Assembly (NCBI GenBank): GCA_920105625.2
Contig: OV050030.1
Coordinates: 87,291,570-87,355,569 of the forward strand
Source: Clusia tigrina
Taxonomy: Eukaryota > Arthropoda > Insecta > Diptera > Clusiidae
Direction of reading: 5' to 3'
Length of the DNA: 64,000 nt
The position numbers and the translations under genes are program-made. This document shows positions 44,178 to 56,800 of this stretch, in pieces. The notes under the pieces were generated by a model. It saw only the letters and a list, made by a program, of their open reading frames with translations. It was not told where the DNA came from and made no database searches. Within the stretch, counting starts at the first letter, position 1; each line of letters opens with the position of its first letter.

Positions 44178-46159
44178 TGTGAGGAGCAAATTTTAGGCGT
44201 AAATTTGCCCCTACATATTTAGTTTTGCCATAACGCCCCAAACGTGTATATTTAAAATAGGGGCCAAGTGCTTAAACGACCAACCCTAAAATATATACGT
44301 TAATTGTCCTAAGAATTTGACACCTCCCACTTTCATTGCTAAAACCACACACACAACCGCCATCATATTTAGTGCAGCAGCCATCATGCAAGTGAGTCTA
44401 AGACACCTCCCACCATAGTAATGCTACCAACAACAAGTGTTATACTCAGCATTGGGAGGACAGAAGACACAGCCACAATTAAGTCAGACAGGAACCCTGT
44501 GATAAGCGACGAAAAACATGCAACGAATTCAACAACGCAAGATAACACAGGAGAATATCACACAAACAATTGTGCAACCGGCTGACCACAGCTAAAATAA
44601 TATAAATTTACAACAACAGTGCCCAACGCACTGATATGAAGTCACAACAACAGTGCCCAACGCACTGATATGAATTTACAGCAACAGTGCCTAACGCAAT
44701 GCTAGAATTTTACAAGAGATCGCGACAGAAGTTGCCGACTGCATTAGTTCGGAAAATATCCCACTAACAACACCCAAAAACGAAGGCCAAGCACAAAGTG
44801 GAACACGACAGACCGATCGCTAAGCACACCAACAGACCGGACAAAGCATAAAGAGGAGAAGCAAAATTAAATATCCAATATTTAATATTTTTAAATATTT
44901 TATGCCTACGATATAAAATATCAACAAAGTGCTGAAGGTGGCCGAAGGAGAAATAGCAACAACAACAAACAACACAAGGAACAACAACAAGGTAAATCAT
45001 CACAACAACAACACAATATTGAAGGTGGCCCAAGGGCAAAAACTTACAAGAACAACAGCGAGAAAGCAACAACAATGTGCTGAAGGTGGCCCAAGGTCAC
45101 ATTCAAACGAGAAGAACAATGCGGGAAACCGTAGCAACATGCCACAACAAACTACAGTTCCCGCACAACAACAACTATTGGATGATCTACGCTAAACCTG
45201 GAGCATAAAAGCAGGAGCAACTGGCGACCCAGTCTCTTTCTTTCATTCGGCATCAGGCAGACAAGACGCTCTTTTTTTCATTCGGCATCAGACAGACCAG
45301 ACGCATCGTACTAAACAAAGTTATACGCACTGACAGACGCAACAGAAGCTAGGGGAATCTAGAGGAGATTATGGTTTATAATCGATTCTCTGCTAGAAAC
45401 CCACACTGACAAACGCAACAGAAGCTAGGGGAATCTAGAGGAGATTATGGTTTATAATCGATTCTCTGCTAGAAACCCACACTGACAAACGCAACAGAAG
45501 CTAGGGGAATCTAGAGGAGATTATGGTTTATAATCGATTCTCTGCTAGAAACCCACACTGACAAACGCAACAGAAGCTAGGGGAATCTAGAGGAGATTAT
45601 GGTTTATAATCGATTCTCTGCTAGAAACCCACACTGACAAACGCAAACAGAAGCTAGGGGAATCTAGAGGAGATTATGGTTTATAATCGATTCTCTGCTA
45701 GAAACCCACACTGACAAACGCAACAGAAGCTAGGGGAATCTAGAGGAGATTATGGTTTATAATCGATTCTCTGCTAGAAACCCACACTGACAAACGCAAC
45801 AGAAGCTAGGGGAATCTAGAGGAGATTATGGTTTATAATCGATTCTCTGCTCGAAACCCACACTGACAAACGCAACAGAAGCTAGGGGAATCTAGAGGAG
45901 ATTATGGTTTATAATCGATTCTCTGCTAGAAACCCACACTGACAAACGCAACAGAAGCTAGGGGGACATATAGTTCAACTGTGTCCGTATTTAAGATTAG
46001 TAAAGTAATTGTATCAAGTAGTTAAGCCTTTGTATTTAAAATTAATAAATAAATAAAATAATTAAATCAACGTAAACAAGCTTTGAATACTTTAGAGATT
46101 TTCTGTAAACGACTCCTGGCAATCCGGCGAGCTTACCCCGGCGAAAACGAGTCGTTACA
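44178..46159 (+). repeat. Long-LTR element, 5' LTR
   Basis: 1,982 bp, from tgtgaggagcaaatttt to cgttaca. It contains several caacaacag-rich stretches and eight full 76-bp tandem repeats near its 3' end. Confidence 0.95.
45329..45963 (+). repeat. 76-bp minisatellite in the 5' LTR, eight copies
   Basis: The unit includes aacagaagctaggggaatct, ggagattatggtttataatc and gattctctgctagaaaccc. Nine occurrences of gaagctagg mark eight full periods; a single extra base (acgcaaacag) is in the fifth. The last copy runs into the shared gggggacatatag. Confidence 0.95.
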
Positions 46160-46160
46160 G

Positions 46161-46179
46161 TGGCGCCCGAGCAGGGACC
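46161..46179 (+). promoter_or_regulatory. Primer-binding site, tRNA-Lys type
   Basis: tggcgcccgagcagggacc begins one base after the 5' LTR. Its complement ends GGGCGCCA and is close to the tRNA-Lys 3' end used by other Lys-primed elements. Confidence 0.8.
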
Positions 46180-46253
46180 CTCAGAATAAAGAGAGTAAGT
46201 ACAACAAAGCTATATTATCCAACCCACGTCCCATCACCAGAGTCTGACACAGG

Positions 46254-47264
46254 ATGGGAAAGACGAGTTGGGTGTACACCGTGCGAAAAGACCAACTGGT
46301 AGTCTGTTGTGTCGAGTTTGGCCTAGAGGCCACGGGCACAGTGGAAGAGCTACGAAAGAGGCTTGCGGAGTTTATCACCGACACAGAGATGACTCTAGAC
46401 CAGGAGGTTCGGCTGGCAGAGATACAGGCCCGACTCACGAGGAGTTTGTCGCCAGGACCCAGTCCACACTTGAGAGCTAGCCCCAGCGCAGAGCGACCTA
46501 TAAGCCCCGGAGCATCGACAGCCACGAAGAAAGCAGCGGGAATATCTGATACCGCGTTCCAGACAGTAGTCCCTGAAGTCTCGCGAAGCGGGATAGCCAT
46601 CTACTCGGCAGTCATCGACCACGTTAGGAAATGGTCCTTGAAATATGATGGAGGGCATGACCCGATAGCTTTCATAGAGCGAGTGGAAGAATTATCGGAA
46701 GTCTAAGGACTAAACAAGCACATGCTGCCTCGAACTATGCCAGAACTCCTAAAGGAGCGTGCTCTGCTCTGGTATAGAAACAACAACCGAGCATGGGTTG
46801 ATTGGGTTTTATTCAAAAAGGACTTCTTGAAGTTTTTCCTACCCACCAGGTACTTCGAAAAGCTGGAGGATGAAATTCGCCAACGACGGCAAAACCCACG
46901 TGAACACTTCAAACAGTACGTGGTAGAACTTCAAAACCTGATGCGTCACGCAGGATACACGGAGGCCCAGAAGTTAGAGAGAATCTTTCGCAACAGCCTA
47001 GAGGAATACCAGTGGTATGTCCGTCGAAAGGATTTCGATACGCTGGAAGAATTGGTGGAAATGGCGGAAGACCTCGAGGGCATACGTGGTGACAACGAGA
47101 CTTCACGAGCAGCACCACCACGACCACCGCCACCACGACCACCACCAACACGCCACGAGATACAACCACGGGTCGAGCGCATGTCCCCATGCGAAACCAG
47201 AAACCGACAAGTAGCACCGGCCAACTGTACCAACAAGGTGGTACCTATAAATCCACGAAATAGC
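46254..47264 (+). pseudogene. Long-LTR element Gag, one in-frame stop
   Basis: Starts MGKTSWVYTVRKDQLVV. The first 150 codons end at TAA 46704-46706; the same frame then continues with MLPRTMPELLKERALLWYRN, VLFKKDFLKFFLPTRYFEKL, RQNPREHFKQYVVELQNLMR and FRNSLEEYQWYVRR, a typical gypsy capsid (retrotransposon Gag domain). A Pro/Arg-rich stretch follows (47110-47160). Near 47250-47265 the reading shifts to a second frame that carries the zinc knuckles. Apart from the single stop and one indel the gene is whole. Confidence 0.85.
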
Positions 47265-47457
47265 ATGCAGAAGATGTGGTCAGTCTGATCACATAGCGCG
47301 ACACTGCCGCAATGCCCAAGTACTTTTCTGTTGGGAGTGCGGTAGGAGAGGAACTAGAACAGTTGAATGCTGTAGGACGGTAGGGGGAAACGAGCGGGGC
47401 TGCCGCCAGCAACGAGGCATGGAGCAGCCCACGGACAACAAGCCTCAAACGCAGTAA
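47265..47457 (+). pseudogene. Long-LTR element Gag zinc knuckles
   Basis: In the frame one base on: CRRCGQSDHIARHC, a CCHC knuckle, then FCWECGRRGTRTVECC, a second cysteine box where Thr stands at the usual His position. It ends at the TAA 47455-47457. The pol frame overlaps this stop by one base in the -1 direction, consistent with a -1 frameshift between Gag and Pol. Confidence 0.75.
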
Positions 47458-47837
47458 GTGCACTACGCTACGATGGACAGCGTATCTGTGCCACCGTCAC
47501 CATTGGCACAGAAAACATCACGGCCACACTAGACACAGGCGCCACAAGGAGTTTCATCAGCGAGCGACTCATTTCCCATTTAGGTGCTACCACCGGTAGA
47601 GTAAACTCTACATACACTAGAGCACGGATGGCGGATGGTCGAACAAGGGATATTACTCAAGCGTTTGTGACGTGTGTCAAGCTTGGTGGAAAGGTATGTC
47701 AGCTGGAGCTACTTAGCATGCCCGACTCCACCGACGACTTACTGCTCGGCCTGGACTTCATGACAGAGCAAGGCCTATCCATGACATGTGGAGGCCAGGA
47801 AATCCAGCTAGGCCCCAAGACGGATGGTGTGCAATGA
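47457..47837 (+). pseudogene. Long-LTR element protease
   Basis: Reads RICATVTIGTENITATLDTG then ATRSFISERL, with the DTGA active site, and DSTDDLLLGLDFMTEQGLSM for the C-terminal I/LLG motif. It stops at TGA 47835-47837; the same frame continues into RT, so this is one point mutation in Pol. Confidence 0.85.
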
Positions 47838-50531
47838 CAAGTTATCGCATCGTGCACAACCATACGACATGAAGCCGCTACTGACGAATCAAAGATAAAA
47901 CTGTTTCTGGCCACAGAGTTGGCTAAATTCACAGACGGGCCAAACGTGACCAATATCACAAGCCACAAAATAGTGATGCGCGATGACCGACCCATCAAAC
48001 AACGATACTACCCGAGAAATCCAGCGCAGCAAGAAATCATTGGCGCGGAAGTGGACGAATTAATAGCTAAAGGCTGTATCGAACCGTCGCATAGCCCCCA
48101 CAGCGCACCGATTGTGCTAGTAAGGAAACGGGATGGGAAATGGCGTCTGTGCATCGATTATCGGCAACTCAACGCCAGGTCCATACCCGACGCATACCCA
48201 CTGCCGCGAATCCAACACATCTTAGACCGACTGCGTGAGGCTAAATACATCAGTAGTCTCGATCTGAAGAACGGGTATTGGCAGATACCAATGGAGGAGC
48301 ACAGCAAGCAGTATACCGCATTCACGGTACCCGGCAGAGGCCTCTTCCAGTGGCGTGTTATGCCTTTCGGGCTACACTCCGCACCAGCAACCTTTCAAAG
48401 AGCACTGGACCAAGTTATTGGCCACGACATGGAGCCACACGCGTTTGCCTACCTTGATGACATTATTGTCACAGGGAGAGACCTAGAAGAACACATGAGA
48501 AACCTGCAAGAGGTGTTCCGACGGTTGAGGGAGGCAAATTTGAAACTAAATCTGGAGAAGTGTGCATTCTTTCGGAAGGAGCTAAAATATCTGGGACACG
48601 TGGTCAGCGACAAAGGAATACATACTGACCCAGATAAAATCGCTGCCATACGGGAGCTGCAACCACCAGAGAACATACGACAGCTACGTCGCTGCTTGGG
48701 CATCGCATCTTGGTACCGCCGTTTTGTACCCGACTTTGCAAAAGCAGTACACCCTTTAACGATGCTGCTTAAGAAAGGAAAACATTTCCGATGGGGTACC
48801 GAACAACAGGAGGCTTTTGAATTACTGAAACAACGATTGACGGAAGCTCCGATCCTCGCCTGCCCAGACTTTAGCCAAAAGTTCACGCTCCAGACCGACG
48901 CCAGTGACTACGGGTTGGGAGCAGTACTTACGCAGGAGATCGAGGGGGCGGAACGAGTAATAGCGTACGCTAGTAGACACCTGAATGGAGCTGAGCTAAA
49001 CTACTCCCCAACTGAGAAGGAGTGTCTAGCCATAATATGGGGCATCCGGAAAATGCGGCCATATCTGGAGGGCTACCACTTTACCGTGATCACCGACCAC
49101 CTATCGCTGAAGTGGCTAAATTCCATCGAGAGCCCTTCAGGACGCATAGCACGGTGGGCGCTAGAACTTCAGCAGCATTCATTCGAGGCACAATACCGCA
49201 AAGGAAAACTAAATGTACTGGCGGACGCACTATCAAGACAACCGGTCGAGGCTGCATGCACTGTCACTGTGCAGGACCAAGCAGAGCAAAATTGCAAGTG
49301 GTGGCTCAAGCGAAAAGGAGAAATACTTGCCAACCCGGCTAAATTCTCCGACTACACACTGGAAAACGGGCAGCTGTATCGCCATGTACCAAATCGCACG
49401 GGTGATGAGGACTGTACACCATGGAAGCTGTGCGTACCTAGGCCTCTGAGGGTACGAATTTTGCAAGAGAACCACGACGCGCCAACCGCAGGACACCTAG
49501 GCATCCGGAAAACGATAGCCCGAGTTGCAAATAGGTACTACTGGCCAGGACTGTTCCGGGACACCAGCCGCTACGTTCGTCAGTGCACACTATGCCAGAA
49601 GTACAAGCCCAGCCAACAACAACCTGCTGGAGAAATGCTGACGCAAATACCCCTGGAGCCGTGGGCCATATTGTGCGCGGATTTTGTTGGACCTCTACCC
49701 CGCTCGAAGCATGGAAACACAATGGTACTAGTTTTCCATGATAAGTTCTCAAAATGGACAGATATGGCGCATCTTCGGAAGGCCACCACCGAGACTCTAC
49801 AACGGGCCTTTCGGGAGCGCATCTTAGCCCGTTTCGGAGTTCCTAAGGTCTTAGTGACGGACAACGGATCACAGTTTACAAGCAAGTACTTTCAGCGCTT
49901 TGTAGAAGACTACGGTATCAAGCACCAGTTTACCGCACCGTACACACCACAGGAAAATGGTGCCGAACGCGCCAACCGCACAGTCAAGACCATGATCGCC
50001 CAATACGCCGGCAAACAGCAACAAAAGTGGGATGACCTACTGCCGGAGTTAACCCTGGCGATTAATACCAGCGTATCAGAGACCACTGGCTATAGCCCCG
50101 CGTTCCTAATACAAGGACGGGAGCCACGACGCCCAGGAGCGTTGTACGATGAAACCACCCCAGGAACAGGACAAAGGAAACAAACACCCAACGAAAGAGC
50201 CGAACTACTAAAGGAAGCATACACATTAGTGACAAGGAATCTGGAGCGAGCGGCTCAAGATCAACGGCGTCATTATAACCTACGACGAAGGCCCTGGAAA
50301 CCAGAAGTTGGACAATTGGTGTTAGCAAAACAGCACCATTTGTCCAAAGCCATCGACCACTTCGCCGCCAAGTTGGCCCCACGCTACGATGGGCCATACC
50401 GGATAGACGCCTTCACCTCCCCAGTCATTGTCTAGATGAAACGTGAAGGAACCAAGGAGACAAAGACAGCGCATATTAGCGAGCTGAAACCATTCTGCGC
50501 GCCTGGTGGCATCACAGCATACGCTAACTAA
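47838..50531 (+). pseudogene. Long-LTR element Pol: RT, RNase H and integrase
   Basis: An uninterrupted 838-codon stretch (47919-50435) in the protease frame. RT: KRDGKWRLCIDYRQLNARSI, YISSLDLKNGYWQIPM, FAYLDDIIVTG. RNase H: LQTDASDYGLGAVLTQEIEG, SPTEKECLAIIWGIRKMRPY, VITDHLSLKWL and NVLADALSR. Integrase: HDAPTAGHLGIRKT with CTLCQKYK (HHCC), LCADFVGPLPRSK, VLVTDNGSQF and FTAPYTPQENGAERANRTVK (D, D, E). All catalytic residues are present. TAG at 50433-50435 interrupts it 31 codons before a natural end at 50529-50531 (ISELKPFCAP). The element could be complemented; two Pol stops and one Gag stop inactivate it. Confidence 0.95.
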
Positions 50532-50644
50532 CAAACGCATCTGACGAGAACAGTGTACACAACGGAAAGGAATCCGATTCCAGCGAGGATCATGCAAAAT
50601 CATCACCCTCTGGCAGGGTAAGGTGACCATTTTCCATCGGCCGC

Positions 50645-50657
50645 AAAGTAGGGGGGA
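50645..50657 (+). promoter_or_regulatory. Long-LTR element polypurine tract
   Basis: aaagtagggggga lies two bases before the 3' LTR start. Confidence 0.75.
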
Positions 50658-50659
50658 CA

Positions 50660-52340
50660 TGTGAGGAGGAAATTTTAGGCGTAAATTTGCCCCTACATAT
50701 TTAGTTTTGCCATAACGCCCCAAACGTGTATATTTAAAATAGGGGCCAAGTGCTTAAACAACCAACCCTAAAATATATACGTTAATTGTCCTAAGAATTT
50801 GGCACCTCCCACTTTCATTGCTAAAACCACACACACAACCGCCATCATATTTAGTGCAGCAGCCATCATGCAAGTGAGTCTAAGACACCTCCCACCATAG
50901 TAATGCTACCAACAACAAGTGTTATACTCAGCATTGGGAGGACAGAAGACACAGCCACAATTAAGTCAGACAGTGGAACCCTGTGATAAGCGACGAAAAA
51001 CATGCAACGAAGTCAACAACGCAAGATAACACAGGAGAATATCACACAAACAATTGTGCAACCGGCTGACCACAGCCAAAATAATATAAATTTACAACAA
51101 CAGTGCCCAACGCACTGATATGAAGTCACAACAACAGTGCCCAACGCACTGATATGAATTTACAACAACAGTACCTAACGCAATGCTAGAATTTTACAAG
51201 AGATCGCGACAGAAGTTGCCGACTGCATTAGTTCGGAAAATAACCCACTAACAACACCCAAAAACGAAGGCCAAGCACAAAGTGGAACACGACAGACCGA
51301 TCGCTAAGCACACCAACAGACCGGACAAAGCATAAAGAGGAGAAGCAAAATTAAATATCCAATATTTAATATTTTTAAATATTTTATGCCATCGATATAA
51401 AATATCAACAAAGTGCTGAAGGTGGCCGAAGGAGAAATAACAACAACAACAAACAACACAAGGAACAACAACAAGGTAAATCATCACAACAACAACACAA
51501 TATTGAAGGTGGCCCAAGGGCAAAAACTTACAAGAACAACAGCGAGAAAGCAACAACAATGTGCTGAAGGTGGCCCAAGGTCACATTCAAACGAGAAGAA
51601 CAGTGCGGGAAACCGTAGCAACATGCCACAACAAACTACAGTTCCCGCACAACAACAACTATTGGATGATCTACGCTAAACCTGGAGCATAAAAGCAGGA
51701 GCAACTGGCAACCCAGTCTCTTTCTTTCATTCGGCATCAGGCAGACAAGACGCTCTTTTTTTTCATTCGGCATCAGACAGACCAGACGCATCGTACTAAA
51801 CAAAGTTATACGCACTGACAGACGCAACAGAAGCTAGGGGAATCTAGAGGAGATTATGGTTTATAATAGATTCTCTGCTAGAAACCCACACTGACAAACG
51901 CAACAGAAGCTAGGGGAATCTAGAGGAGATTATGGTTTATAATCGATTCTCTGCTAGAAACCCACACTGACAAACGCAACAGAAGCTAGGGGAATCTAGA
52001 GGAGATTATGGTTTATAATCGATTCTCTGCTAGAAACCCACACTGACAAACGCAACAGAAGCTAGGGGAATCTAGAGGAGATTATGGTTTATAATCGATT
52101 CTCTGCTAGAAACCCACACTGACAAACGCAAACAGAAGCTAGGGGGACATATAGTTCAACTGTGTCCGTATTTAAGATTAGTAAAATAATTGTATCAAGT
52201 AGTTAAGCCTTTGTTTTTAAAATTAATAAATAAATAAAATAATTAAATCAACGTAAACAAGCTTTGAATACTTTAGAGATTTTCTGTAAACGCCTCCTGG
52301 CAATCCGGCGAGCTTACCCCGGCGAAAACGAGTCGTTACA
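50660..52340 (+). repeat. Long-LTR element, 3' LTR
   Basis: 1,681 bp, about 300 bp shorter than the 5' LTR because it has four fewer 76-bp repeats. Confidence 0.95.
51815..52146 (+). repeat. 76-bp minisatellite in the 3' LTR, four copies
   Basis: Five occurrences of gaagctagg, so four full units. The first has aatagattctc where the others have aatcgattctc. The last carries the same extra A (acgcaaacag) seen in unit 5 of the 5' LTR, which helps to locate the lost or gained copies. Confidence 0.95.
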
Positions 52341-53299
52341 GCACCACCACTGGCTCAGTTAAAATCGGTAATGACTTGTCCGAGCCGTTTGTTACTGAGC
52401 GAGGATTCAGACAAGGTGACTCCTTATCGTGTGTTTTCTTCAATCTAATGTTGGAAAAAATCGTACGTGCAGCAGGTCTAAATCGCACAGGCACTATATT
52501 CCACAAGAGTGTCATGGTACTGGCGTATTCTGATGATATTGACATCATTGGCCATAACAGCCGCGCCGTGAGTGCTGCATTTTCCGGCTTGGAGAAAGAA
52601 GCGAGGCGAGTGGGTTTAGCGGTGAACGAGGACAAAACGAAGTACTTGGTGTCAACACACAAAGAGTCTCACCGACACCACGTCATTGTTGGCGACTACA
52701 ACTTTGAAGTTGTGAAGGACTTCGTTTATCTGGGAACCAGCATCAACATCACGAACGATGTCAGCAAGGAGATCAAGCGAAGAATCACTCTTGCCAACAG
52801 GTGTTACTTTGGGCTCAGTAGGCAATTGAGAAGCAGAACCCTCTCTCGATGAACAAAAATTACGCTCTACAAAGCCCTCATCCTTCCCGTCCTGCTTTAT
52901 GGTTCCGAAACCTGGACGATGACAAACAACGATGAGCGAGCTTTGGGGGCGTTCGAGAGAAAAATTCTTTGAAGGATCTATGGTCCTATATGCGGCTACG
53001 GAGAGTATCGAATCAGATGGAACAACGAGCTGTATGTGCTGTACGCCGACACTGATATAGTTCAGCACATTAAAACACAGCGGCTGCGCTGGCTGGGACC
53101 TGTTGTGCGAATGGATGAAAGTGCTCAGGCGAAAAAAGTATTTGAATCGATGCCGCCGGGTGGCGGACGCAGGAGGGGGAGACCACCACTACGTTCGAAG
53201 GACCAAGTTCAAAAGGACCTGGCTGCACTTGGTGTTTCCAATTGGCGCCAGCGTGCGCGAAACAGAGACGACTGGCGAAGGCTGATAACGCGGCAATGA
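52341..53299 (+). pseudogene. LINE reverse transcriptase fragment, unit 4, second part
   Basis: Continues RT after the insertion: RGFRQGDSLSCVFFNLMLEK, VLAYSDDIDIIG, with YADD changed to YSDD, then the shared TGA at 52850-52852 and an extra TGA (attctttgaagg, about 52970). Confidence 0.9.
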
Positions 53300-53802
53300 T
53301 CAGAAATGGTTGTACGCCACCTACAGCCGTGGGGCACGCTATATAAATGGAAAGAAGAGGGCCACTAAAAGCAAAGTTTTAATGGCAAACCAGATCGCCA
53401 ACCTATAACATCTTTGTACGTACCGATCCAGAAAGAAGGGAGGGGTATGCAGAGTTCATCGAGGGACTTCACTCTCGCAGGACGGACGTTACCAAGACCA
53501 ACAATTGCAGAGGACCGTATTTATAAGAAGCGTAGCTAAATATGTAATTAGTTTCTAATTTTGTTTGTATATAAGCCAGTGAGAAAAGAGTCGATGAAAG
53601 ACCAAACATAAAAAGGGCAATATAACTAAAAAAAAGAGAAAAAAATAGAGATAAAAGAACAAAATAAAACAAAAGAGAAAAAACTATAAAAGAAGAAGTA
53701 ATAAGAGAAAAGAAAAAAAAGAATACAAAAGTAAAAAGAAAAGAATAGAATAATAGAACCCAAATAAGGCGAATTTGAAAAAAAGAAGAAAAATTATACG
53801 AG

Positions 53803-56800
53803 TATACATAGGTTTTTACTGTTTATTGATTAGGAAATTATCGTGTGGAAATTTGAATAAATGTATATGTTGGGATATAAAAAAAAAGATGTATAGTTAA
53901 TGGTTGAAAATTACGTTAGCAATTAATTCTAGGTAATTTAAAGCGCCTCGAATGTATGTATGTAGCCATATACGAGCTAATTACAGGATGGAAAATAGAA
54001 TCGTTGGTGAATATATACATATCAGGCTAGAAGTAAATTTAAATAAAAAGTAATTGTATGCGATGAAAGATATAGTCATGCAATGGACAAAGTTTTGACA
54101 CAAACGGGATTAGTTTATATAATCTGGTTTTTGTCGGAGGACAAATGAATTCGTTCAATACTGAAATAAGTGATAGTTCACGTGTTGAAAAAGAGCACGG
54201 AAAATAAATCGAAGCAAAACTGATACCCTATATGGTAATAGTAACACATGGTCTCTTTTCCTCTAGGATGCAGTAGCGAATCCAAGAATGTAAGGGGAAA
54301 GAACGAATTTGCGTCCAATTGAATGATATAACATTCAATTATAGAATAAGCATGTTATAGAAATATTGATTTTTTTTAAATAAATTCAGGAATAGAGTAT
54401 GTTTAAGAAAAGTTATAAATTAGAAAATTATTATCTGTGGAAAAGTTCAGATTAATATTAAAGGTAGTCTAGAAAATAATTAATGTTACAGAAATTAATT
54501 ATTGAAATTCTAAATTTATAAAGAAATAAATGTAGTAATCCAAACAAAACAAAAATTATACTAAATAGGAAACTTATACCCAAGAGTAGATATAGTATAT
54601 ATAGTATATTTGTTTAAATATTATACAATTTTGAAATTGATTTACTAAATTAGCTTATGAAATATTTGGCTAAAATTAAACATAGAAAAATATCAAATTA
54701 AAATGTTAACTAGAAAAATTAAGAAAATTATTATAAGTATTCCGTTTTGATGATTAGAACCGAAGCAGGAAGTTCCAGGAACAGCGCATATCGAAAGACG
54801 GTGCAGACTAAGGGACCAACGTATTATTCGGAAAGATGTGTTTTTGAAAATCGGAGATTTCTGGCAGCTTCTCCAAGGTTTGGGAATCCGGTTGTGACCG
54901 CAAGGATGCCAACATATTAGATTGGGGATGAATGGCGACGGATGTAATTTTAATTTTGCGAAACGGCATATGGCCGCAGCATTTGAACGCGTTGCGGATG
55001 AGTGATTGACAAGCAACGAAAAATAAGCAAGTTTCCTTGCGGAGTCATGTTTTGCATTGGACAGTTTTATATTACAATGTCCACCCAGTGTATCACAATC
55101 TCAACAGAATCGATTTTGAATAAGTTGAAGATGGGTAAAAGCTTAAGGAGGGTGACTGAAACCACCACCAAATATAATAAGCAGAAGAAATTTGGCTCAC
55201 GGAAGTTAATTGCTTCATATATGTCCAATTTAGAGTATGAACATATGAAATGTGATTTACAAATGAAATATGATTTAATACAAGCGGACACAGAGACTGG
55301 AATCCGTTCAGAGTACACAAATTACATCATTAAATGTGTATCTCAGAGAAATACCGATTGTCTCCACATCAAAGCCAAACGATATCAAATATCATTATGA
55401 GGAAGCGCAAGAGAAACACTTCCACCATAAAACGCATTGCTGCAAAGTAAGAAGGAGTATTGTAATCTCTCATGTATTCCAAATGTTTTTTACAAGTTGA
55501 ATACTATAAGCAGAGGCAGTACCACCTACCCCCGACTATGACGAGGTCTTGCTAGTTATTAGGCGGCTCAAAAACAACAAAGCCGCCGGAGTTGATGGTA
55601 TACCAGCGGAGGTACTCAAGGCTGGCGGCGATGAGTTCACGAAACGCATGCACCAGCTCATCTGAAAAATATGGTCGGAGGAATGCATGCCTAGCAACTG
55701 GAACTTAAGTGTGCTCTGCCCAATCCACAAGAAGGGTGATCCGGAAATCTGTGCCAACTACCGCGGGATCAGCCTTCTGAACATCGCATATAAGGTCCTG
55801 TCGAGCGTACTCTGTGAAAGGCTGAAGCCCATCGCCAATGAACTGATTGGGCCTTATCAGTGTGGCTTCAGACCTGGTAAACGCACCATTGACCAAATGT
55901 TCACACTACGCCAAATCCTGGAGAAAACCCTAGAGAAGCAGATTGACATACACCACCTTTTCGTCGATTTCAAAGCCGCATTCGACAGCACCGTAAGGAG
56001 TCAACTGTACGCCGCTATGTCTTAATTTGGCGTCGATGCTAAGCTAATTTGGCTCTGCAAAATGACGCTAAGCACCACCACTGGCTCAGTTAAAATCGGT
56101 AATGACTTGTCCGAGCCGTTTGTTACTGAGCGAGGATTCAGACAAGGTGACTCCTTATCGTGTGTTTTCTTCAATCTAATGTTGGAAAAAATCGTACGTG
56201 CAGCAGGTCTAAATCGCACAGGCACTATCTTCCACAAGAGTGTCATGTTACTGGCGTATGCTGATGATATTGGCATCATTGGCCATAACAGCCGCGCCGT
56301 GAGTGCTGCATTTTCCGGCTTGGAGAAAGAAGCGAGGCTAGTGGGTTTAGCGGTGAACGAGGACAAAACGAAGTACTTGGTGTCAACACACAAAGAGTCT
56401 CAGCGACACCACGTCATTGTTGGCGACTACAACTTTGAAGTTGTGAAGGACTTCGTTTATCTGGGAACCAGCATCAACATCACGAACGATGTCACCAAGG
56501 AGATCAAGCGAAGAATCACTCTTGCCAACAGGTGTTACTTTGGGCTCAGTAGGCAATTGAGAAGCAGAACCCTCTCTCGATGAACAAAAATTACGCTCTA
56601 CAAAGCCCTCATCCTTCCCGTCCTGCTTTATGGTTCCGAAACCTGGACGATGACAAACAACGATGAGCGAGCTTTGGGGGCGTTCGAGAGAAAAATTCTT
56701 CGAAGGATCTATGGTCCTATATGCGGCTACGGAGAGTATCGAATCAGATGGAACAACGAGCTGTATGTGCTGTACGCCGACACTGATATAGTTCAGCACA

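Larger units (their letters stand above)
44178..52340 (+). mobile_element. Long-LTR Ty3/gypsy element, nearly intact
   Basis: An 8,163-bp element: 5' LTR 44178-46159, tRNA-Lys-type primer site, gag, pol with protease-RT-RNase H-integrase order, polypurine tract and 3' LTR 50660-52340. RT before integrase places it in Ty3/gypsy. LTRs near 1.7-2.0 kb and a Lys primer recall the Osvaldo/Ulysses group of fly elements; that placement is an inference. The LTRs differ by roughly a dozen or more single changes plus repeat number, so it is young compared with its surroundings. No env. Confidence 0.95.
41906..53802 (+). repeat. Array unit 4, interrupted by a long-LTR gypsy element
   Basis: Without the insertion (44178-52340 plus the 4-bp duplication) the unit is about 3,730 bp. 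It shares gttgatgg and gaggtactcaagg with unit 5 but has private changes such as gcgtattctgatg in the YADD region. Confidence 0.9.

Noticed and set aside
45329..45963. CRISPR-like repeat array
   Set aside because: The 76-bp units follow one another directly with no unique spacers and lie inside a eukaryotic LTR.
46946..47266. Gly/Val-rich - strand reading opposite gag
   Set aside because: Shadow of the Pro/Arg-rich Gag repeat (accaccacg) on the + strand.
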